From Streptacidiphilus sp. ASG 303 (lineage in GTDB: Bacteria; Actinomycetota; Actinomycetes; Streptomycetales; Streptomycetaceae): a stretch of DNA of 64,000 nucleotides. Made by a program: the position numbers and the translations under genes. The stretch lies in contig NZ_JAJLRA010000018.1 in NCBI RefSeq assembly GCF_020991365.1, positions 26,095 to 90,094 of the forward strand, in the 5' to 3' direction. Numbering within the stretch: the stretch's first letter is position 1; each line of letters starts with the position of its first letter. The notes under the pieces were generated by a model, which did not search any database, was not told where the DNA came from, and saw only the letters and a program-made list of their open reading frames with translations. Positions 54,169-61,400 of this stretch are shown one piece after another.

Positions 54169-57100
54169 GCAGGACGGCCTTCCACCGACCCGCCCGAACC
54201 TTCCCGCCGGCCCCGGAGGAGCAGCGCCTCACCCTCCCGGCGCCTCCGCAGAAGTCCGCCGAGAACGGCGCCTCCGCCCTGGCCTCCCTGCTCCTGCCGC
54301 TCCTCAGCAGCGTCAGCATGGCCGCCTACATGATCTCCTTCGGCCGCTCCTGGATGGTCCTGCTCGGGGGCACCTTCATCGTCGCCTCGGTCGGCACGGC
54401 CTTCCTCGTCCGCGCCCAGTCCAAGAGCCAGAACCGGCGAACCCTCCACCGGCGGCGCGACCGCTACACAGCCCACCTGGCCGTCCTGCGCGCGCAGGCG
54501 CGCGCGTCCGCGGCCGCCCAGCGCTTCAGCGGAGGTTTTCTTCACCCCTCCCCGGTCCGGCTGCTGGCGCTCGCCCACGGCGGACGCCGTGTCTGGGAGC
54601 GCCGCCCCACCGACACCGACTTCCTCCGGCTCCGTCTCGGCACGGGCGCCGGGACGCCCGCGCTGCAGCTGGTCTCCGCCAACCGGGCCGACCCCACGGC
54701 CGACCAGGATCCCGAGTCCCAGCGAGCCGCCGACCGACTCGTCCGGGACCATGCCACCGTCCGGTCCTCGCCGGCCTGGGTCGACCTCGCGTCCTGCGGG
54801 GTCGTCAGCCTCCTCGGCCCGCCCGGCCGCACCCGCTCCGCCGCGCGTGCCCTCGCCGTCCAGCTGGCCGTCCTGCACGCGCCCGACGACGTCCAGTTGG
54901 CCGTCCTCGCGGCCGACCCCGACGCCTGGGCCTGGGCCAAGTGGCTGCCCCACACGCGCGAGGAGGAGTCCACGGCCCCGCGTGACCGCGCCGTCCCCAT
55001 GGTCGCCGAGCACCTCGACGGCCTCGCCGACATCCTCGAGGCCCGGCTGGAGGCCGCCCGCCGGGTGCGTGCGGACCGCCCCCTCGGAGGGCTCACCGAC
55101 CGGCAGGCCCCCGGAGGGCCCCGGCACCTCGTCGTCGTCCTGGACGGCTACCGGCCGGATGCCGACTGGGCGCGGCGCTCCCTCGTCGCGGAACTCGTCG
55201 ACGCGGCCGGCCCCCGCAGCGGCATCCACGTGGTCTGCCTCACCACTCGGGAGGAGCACGAGCCCGGCCGCGTCGACGCACGCGTCCGCGTGGGTGCCGA
55301 CGGCTCCCTCGTCCTGGAGAGCCGACTGCCGGCCCTGGTCGCGCAGGTCGCCGAGGCGACCGCCGACGACGTCGACGCCGCGCTCTGCGAGCACGTCGCC
55401 CGCGCCCTCGCCCCGCTGCGCCTGACCGGGGACCAGGAGCAGGTCCTCTCCCGCGCCGTCCCCCTACGGGACATGCTGGGGCTCGGGGACCTCGACGGCC
55501 TCGACCCCACCCGGCTGTGGCGTGCGCCGGACGACGAGGAGCTGTTGCGACTCCCGATCGGCGTGACCGGCGACGGCACGCCCCTCGTGCTCGACCTCAA
55601 GGAGTCCGCCCAGGGCGGCATCGGGCCTCACGGTCTCGTCGTCGGCGCCACCGGCTCCGGCAAGAGCGAACTCCTCCGCACCCTCGTCACCGCCCTGACG
55701 GCCACCCACGCGCCGGAGCACCTCAGCTTCGTGCTGGTCGACTTCAAGGGAGGCGCGACATTCGCCGGGGTCACCGAACTGCCGCACGTGGCCGGCCTCA
55801 TCACCAACCTCGCCGATGACCTCGCCCTCGTCGACCGCATGCGCGCCGCGCTCCAGGGCGAGCAGCAGCGGCGCCAGCGCATGCTGCGGGAGGCCGGGAA
55901 CGTGGACTCCGTCCGCGAGTACCAGGTCCTGCACGCCTCGGGAGCGACCGACACCTCCGGCAGGCCGCTGGAACCCATGCCCTACCTCATGGTCGTCGTC
56001 GACGAGTTCGGTGAACTCCTGTCCCAGCGTCCCGACTTCATCGACCTCTTCGTCCAGATCGGACGGGTGGGCAGGAGCCTCGGCATCCACCTGCTGCTCG
56101 CCACCCAGCGCCTCGACGAGGGCCGTCTGCGCGGCCTGGAGTCGCACCTCTCGTACCGGATCTGCCTGCGGACCTTCAGCGCGGCGGAGAGCCGCACGGT
56201 CATCGGCACCCCCGACGCGTACACGCTCCCCCCGATCCCCGGCTCCGCCTACCTCAAGGTCGACGAGTCCGTCTACGAGCGCTTCCGCGTCGCCCACATC
56301 TCCGGTCCCCACCGGGAACGGGGGGACGAGCCGCCCGCCGTCCCCGCCCCGCCCGTCCCCTTCGGCCTGCGGACCCCGGAGCACGCGGGCGCCGGGGAGG
56401 CCGCGGCTGCCGAACCGCCCGCCGCCCCGCGCACCCTCCCGGGCCGCCGTACCGAGATGCAGGTCCTCGTCGAGCGGATCGCCCGCCACGGATCCCCCGC
56501 CCACCAGGTCTGGCTCCCCCCGCTGCCCGCCCTCATCGAGGCGGACTCCCTGCTGGCCCCCTTCGACGCCGACCAGGGCGGACGCGGCTTCGAGTCCCGG
56601 GGCTGGTCCGCCAACGGGAGCCTCTCGTTCCCGATCGGCGTCGTCGACCTCCCCCTCCGTCAGGAGCAGCGCGTCCTCCCCGTCGACCTGGCCGGGGCCC
56701 ACGGGCACCTCGCCGTGGTGGGCGCGCCCCAGAGCGGCAAGAGCACCCTGCTGCGCACGGCCCTTCTCTCCGCCATGCTCACCCACACCCCCGAGGAGCT
56801 GCAGGTCCTCGCCGTGGACCTCGGCGGCGGCACCCTGGCCGGCCTGGAGGCGGCCCCGCACGTGCGCGGTGTGGCGACGCGCCACGACGAGGCCCGTGTC
56901 CGCCGTGCCCTCGCCACGGCGCGCCGCCTCCTGGAGGAGAGAGAGGTGCTCTTCGGGCGCCTCCACATCGACTCGGCCGCCGAGTTCCGCGCCCTGCGCG
57001 CCGAAGGACGCCTCCCCGAGGGGACCGACGCCTCGGACGTCGTGCTCGTGGTCGACAACTGGGCCGCACTGCGCGAGGCCGAGGAGGACGCGGACCCCGT

Positions 57101-58220
57101 CGTGCACGCCGTCGCCACCCGCGGCCTCGGCGTCGGCCTCCACCTCCTGCTGACCGCCAACCGCTGGACCGAGATCCGCCCCAGCCTCCGGGACAACATC
57201 GCCGGACGCCTGGAGCTGCGGACCAACGAGCCCGGGGAGTCCGAGGTCTCCCGTCCCGCCGCCCGGCTGCTGCGCACCGGCCCTGCCGGACGCGGCATCG
57301 CTGCTCCCGGCAACGTCTTCCAGACGGCGCTGCCCCGGATCGACGGCCTCGCCTCCCTGGACGACCTCGCCAAGGCGCAGGCCGCGGCGGTCGCCGACCT
57401 CGCCGCCGCATGGACCGGGCCCAGGGCGCCCGAACTGCGGATCCTGCCCGAACGCGTCACCCCCGCCGCGCTGGCGGCGGCCCGGTCCACCGCGGGCGGG
57501 CCCGCCCGACCCGGTGAGGTGCCGATCGGCCTCCGCGAGAGCGACCTGGGACCCGCCCACCTCGACCTGGAGGCAGGGGACCCCCACTTCCTGCTGCTGG
57601 GCGACTCCGGATCGGGCAAGACGACGTTCCTCCGCTCGTGGATGCGCACGCTCGCACGGAACCGCTCCGCGTGGGACGTGCGGTTCGTCGTCGTCGACTA
57701 CCGGCGCGGACTGCTCGACGCCGTCCCCGAGGAGTACCTGGGGGCCCACGCCGGCGACCCCGTGCACGCCCAGGCGTACGTCGAGCAGGTCCTCGCCAAG
57801 CTGGAGGAGCGCACGCCGCCCCCGGGCGTCACCGCCCAGGAGCTCAGGGAGCGCACCTGGTGGAGCGGTCCGGAGATCTACCTCGTCATCGACGACTACG
57901 ACCTGGTCGCCTCCGGCACCACGGCCCGCACCCTGCTCGCCCCGATCACCGACCACCTCACCCAGGCAGCGGACACCGGTTTCCACCTGGTGCTCTCCCG
58001 CCGGGTGGCGGGCATGGCCAGGGCCCAGATGTCCGAACCTCTCATCGGCCGGCTCCGCGAGTCCGGCACGGGCGGCCTGCTCCTGTCCGGGGACCCCCGC
58101 GAGGGTGTCGTGCTGGGCGACCACCGCGCCGTCCGCCGGCCGCCCGGCCGGGGACTCCTGGTCTCCCGCACCGCCGAACCGGAGGTCGTCCAGGTCGTGG
58201 ACGACGGTCCGGACGACTAG
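54165..58220 (+). CDS. eccC: Type VII secretion ATPase EccC (three FtsK/SpoIIIE domains)
   Basis: This 1351-residue motor has two N-terminal membrane helices (about 35-80) and three ATPase modules. Walker A motifs are GATGSGKS (about 495), GAPQSGKST (about 852) and GDSGSGKTT (about 1145); the matching acidic strands are MVVVDEFGEL, VLVVDNWAAL and YLVIDDYD. A single fused EccCa/EccCb is normal for streptomycetes. It recognises and drives ESX substrates through the EccD-containing membrane complex. Start at the ATGA overlap with the WXG gene. Confidence 0.95.
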   Translation: MSRTAFHRPARTFPPAPEEQRLTLPAPPQKSAENGASALASLLLPLLSSVSMAAYMISFGRSWMVLLGGTFIVASVGTAFLVRAQSKSQNRRTLHRRRDRYTAHLAVLRAQARASAAAQRFSGGFLHPSPVRLLALAHGGRRVWERRPTDTDFLRLRLGTGAGTPALQLVSANRADPTADQDPESQRAADRLVRDHATVRSSPAWVDLASCGVVSLLGPPGRTRSAARALAVQLAVLHAPDDVQLAVLAADPDAWAWAKWLPHTREEESTAPRDRAVPMVAEHLDGLADILEARLEAARRVRADRPLGGLTDRQAPGGPRHLVVVLDGYRPDADWARRSLVAELVDAAGPRSGIHVVCLTTREEHEPGRVDARVRVGADGSLVLESRLPALVAQVAEATADDVDAALCEHVARALAPLRLTGDQEQVLSRAVPLRDMLGLGDLDGLDPTRLWRAPDDEELLRLPIGVTGDGTPLVLDLKESAQGGIGPHGLVVGATGSGKSELLRTLVTALTATHAPEHLSFVLVDFKGGATFAGVTELPHVAGLITNLADDLALVDRMRAALQGEQQRRQRMLREAGNVDSVREYQVLHASGATDTSGRPLEPMPYLMVVVDEFGELLSQRPDFIDLFVQIGRVGRSLGIHLLLATQRLDEGRLRGLESHLSYRICLRTFSAAESRTVIGTPDAYTLPPIPGSAYLKVDESVYERFRVAHISGPHRERGDEPPAVPAPPVPFGLRTPEHAGAGEAAAAEPPAAPRTLPGRRTEMQVLVERIARHGSPAHQVWLPPLPALIEADSLLAPFDADQGGRGFESRGWSANGSLSFPIGVVDLPLRQEQRVLPVDLAGAHGHLAVVGAPQSGKSTLLRTALLSAMLTHTPEELQVLAVDLGGGTLAGLEAAPHVRGVATRHDEARVRRALATARRLLEEREVLFGRLHIDSAAEFRALRAEGRLPEGTDASDVVLVVDNWAALREAEEDADPVVHAVATRGLGVGLHLLLTANRWTEIRPSLRDNIAGRLELRTNEPGESEVSRPAARLLRTGPAGRGIAAPGNVFQTALPRIDGLASLDDLAKAQAAAVADLAAAWTGPRAPELRILPERVTPAALAAARSTAGGPARPGEVPIGLRESDLGPAHLDLEAGDPHFLLLGDSGSGKTTFLRSWMRTLARNRSAWDVRFVVVDYRRGLLDAVPEEYLGAHAGDPVHAQAYVEQVLAKLEERTPPPGVTAQELRERTWWSGPEIYLVIDDYDLVASGTTARTLLAPITDHLTQAADTGFHLVLSRRVAGMARAQMSEPLIGRLRESGTGGLLLSGDPREGVVLGDHRAVRRPPGRGLLVSRTAEPEVVQVVDDGPDD

Positions 58221-58234
58221 CCGCCCCCGGCCGT

Positions 58235-58253
58235 CCCCGTCCGGCGGACGGGG
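58235..58253 (+). terminator. Short hairpin after eccC
   Basis: CCCCGTCC (58235-58242) and GGACGGGG (58246-58253) form an 8-bp stem 15 bases after the eccC stop. It may reduce read-through into the effector gene. Confidence 0.45.
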
Positions 58254-58438
58254 CGTCTCCCGGCACGGCACTCCGCCGTGCTGCCGGAGCCGCCCGGGCA
58301 CGTGCGTGACGCGCCCCTCCCTCCGCCGTGCGAGGCGCCGAGCCAGGCCCCTCCCCACCCCTGCCGTCCCCCCCACCCGCCCGTCAGCACGGGCACCTCC
58401 GCCCGCGACCCGCGGGAGCCCGGCGAAAGGATCCCCCG

Positions 58439-61400
58439 ATGGCCGAGTCCGACTTCGACGCCGGAGCCGTCACCAGGCTCGGTGAGGCATGGATCGCCTA
58501 CGGCACCGAACTCGCCAAGCAGGTGGATGTCGTGAACACCGCGATCACGGGTGCCCAGTGGACGGGCCTGGGCGGAGCCGCGGCGCGCCTGGTCTGGAAC
58601 ACGTCGCAGCACAACATCCGGGACACCGTCCTCGAGGCCGCGAACAACGCGGTCGACGTCGGCAACGCCATCAAGGAGTACGGCCAGGAGCTCGAGAAGC
58701 AGATCGAGCAGGAGAAGCTCATGGAGCTCGCCTCGGCACTCGGGAGCCTCTTCGCGACCCTCCTCGGCATGGCCCTGCCCGGTCTGGGACTGATCCTCGG
58801 GCGCCTCGGAATGGTCGCCCAGATGGCGACCTGGGTGGCCGACAGGATCGCCGAGCTGCTCGGTGCGATGGGCCGCCTCGGCCGGGTCGCCGGGTTCGGG
58901 ATCAACATGATCGGGGGTGCCGCCGGCAACCTCGCCCTCGACACCATCGGCAACGCCCTCGGTGCCGCCGCCACCCACACCCCCTTCCACTTCGACGCCA
59001 AGGGCGAGGCCCTCAGCCTCGGCATGGGCGCCCTCGGGGGCGGGCTCTACGGCAGCAAGTGGAGCAGGTCCCCGGGCCACGGGGGGGAGGGCTCCGTGAA
59101 CCCGCCGGGCACGGCTCCGGGCCGGGTCCCCGGGTCGTCGCCGTACCGCGTGCCTGATCTCGCCGACTCGCAGGCCACCCTCACGGGTTCCGTCGAGGGT
59201 CCGGGCAAGGGCGCGGAGGGCTTCGGCTACGGCTGGGTCAAGGACCACGAGGAGGGGCCCGGGGTCCTCCCGGGCGGCGGCACCCCTACGGGCGGCACAG
59301 CCACGCTCGGGTCCGGCGGTCGTCGGGGGGCCCTTCCCGAGCCGGTGTCCCCCGAGCCGGTGTCCCCGTTGCCGTCCGCCACGGGCGGAGGCCGGGCGAC
59401 GACGGGCCCGCAGGAGGTGCGTCCCGTGTCCCCCGGCGGCCCCGGGGGGACGGCCGTCCCCCCCGGCCGCTCCGTGGAGGGCGGCCCCGGCACTCCGGGC
59501 ACACGCCCCGCCGGCACCTCCCCGGCCCTTCCCGAGGGTGCGGGCGGTGTCCGGGCACCCGGCGGCCCCGCTACGGCGGGCCGGCCCGCCGCCGACGGCA
59601 CCGCTCCCGGCGGCCTGCCGGGCCGCGCCCCGTCCACGGGCGCAGGCTCCCCCGGCTCCCCGGACGGACCGGCGGGCAGGGGCGCAGGTACCGCCGGCGC
59701 CGCCGCTCCCGATGTCCGGCCGACGTCTCCCGTGGGCGGGCGCGGCGCATCGAACAGCGGCGCCGCGGAGTCCCCCACCGCCCCGGTCCGCCCCGACGGC
59801 ACCGTCGAGCCGGGTGGTTCGGCCCCCTCCGGGGCCGGGGCGGTGCTGCGCCCGGGCCGGGGTGGGGCCGGCCTCGAGCCGTCCGCAACCGTTCCCGGCG
59901 ACGCCGCCCGCACCTCCCGCCCGGGAGCGGGTCAGGGTGACGGTGCGGCCCGCCGCCCCGTGCCGGGCACGGGCGGGCGCGAGGCCTCCCCGCATTCCGG
60001 GCAGGAAGGGCCCGCGCAGCCCGGCGGACGGATCCCCGAGGAGACGACCGCCGATGCGTCCGGCGGGGGAGGGGCACTGCGGACCACCACGTCCGCGGAG
60101 GGTGCCGGCCGTCCGGCGGCGGACACCCGGGACGCCGCGGGGGCGGCCGGAGCAGGCGCGGGCGGACGTGCGGCGCGACCTGAGCCCGCACGGGGCGGCG
60201 TCCCCGTCCGCCCCGCGGAGGGCGGCTCCACCCTCGAGGCCCCGACGGGGTCCGGTCGGGGGGCCGACCCCTCCCGGGGCGGCGCCGGGAAGGCGGGCGG
60301 CGGCACCGTGCGGGCGGATGCAGGGTCCTCCCGAGGACTGCGTCCCGCACTGCCCGGGGGCTCCGCGAGGGGAACCGCCGTGCCGGCCGGCCACGGGCCC
60401 GGCTCGGTGACCGGTACCGAGGGCCCCGGCCGCGCGGGTCCCTCCCGGAGTGCCGCCGACCCCGAGGGCCCCGGCGGATCCCACCAGGACCCCGGTACCG
60501 GTGGGAGCGGCCGCACGCCCACGGGAACGACATCCGCGTCCGACGCCGGAGCGACCCGCCCGCAGGCGGTTCGTCCCGCCGGCGCGGCGGAGGGACCGGA
60601 CTCCCGGCCGCGCGCGGGAGGCGCCGCGCCCGACCCGGAGGCAGGCGGCGCGGGAGGCCGCATCCCGGGCGGTGCGGACCGTACCGTGCCTGATGCGTCC
60701 GTCCGTCCCGAGCGGGATTCCGCTTCGGGAGCCCACCGGCGGGGATCCCTCTCCGGGGACGCCAGCCGTCCGGACCGCACCCCGGAGGCGGCTGGCGCCG
60801 GCTCCGGCGGCCGCTACGGTCGGGGAGGGAGCAGCGGTCACGGCGGAAGCGGCACGGGTGGTCACAGCGGGTCCGGCGGGAAGGACGGGTACGGCGACCC
60901 CGACGGGCGCGAGGGCAACCAGGGCCGGGACCGGGACGGGCACGGCGGCGACCACGGCCGTACGCCGGACCCCCGGTCCGCACCCGGCCGGGAGGAGCAG
61001 TGGCGTCGGTTCCGCCACGACCGTGACGACGAGTTCACCGGTCGGATCGCCGTGGTGGAGGAGTTCAGCCTCCGGGTGGGCGGCCCGACCCTGGACCGCG
61101 AGGTCGCCGAGGGGCACGCCGCGTTCTCCGGGGACGACCCGTTCCGTGGTGCCCACGTCCCCGAGGGCGGCGACGCCTTCAGGGAGGTCCGCGAGCGCTA
61201 CCACGACGACCTGCACGGCGCATTCGAGCGCCTGTGGAAGGAGGCCTCCCGCGACGGCGGGGACTTCGACACGCTGTGGACCCGGGCGCACGACGACCTC
61301 CGCCGCACCCTTCCCGACCGCTTCGCCCGGAGGAGCACGCAGGAGCGCGCCTACGAAGGCCTCGACAGAGCCCTGGACCGCGCCGTCCGGCAGCAGCTGC

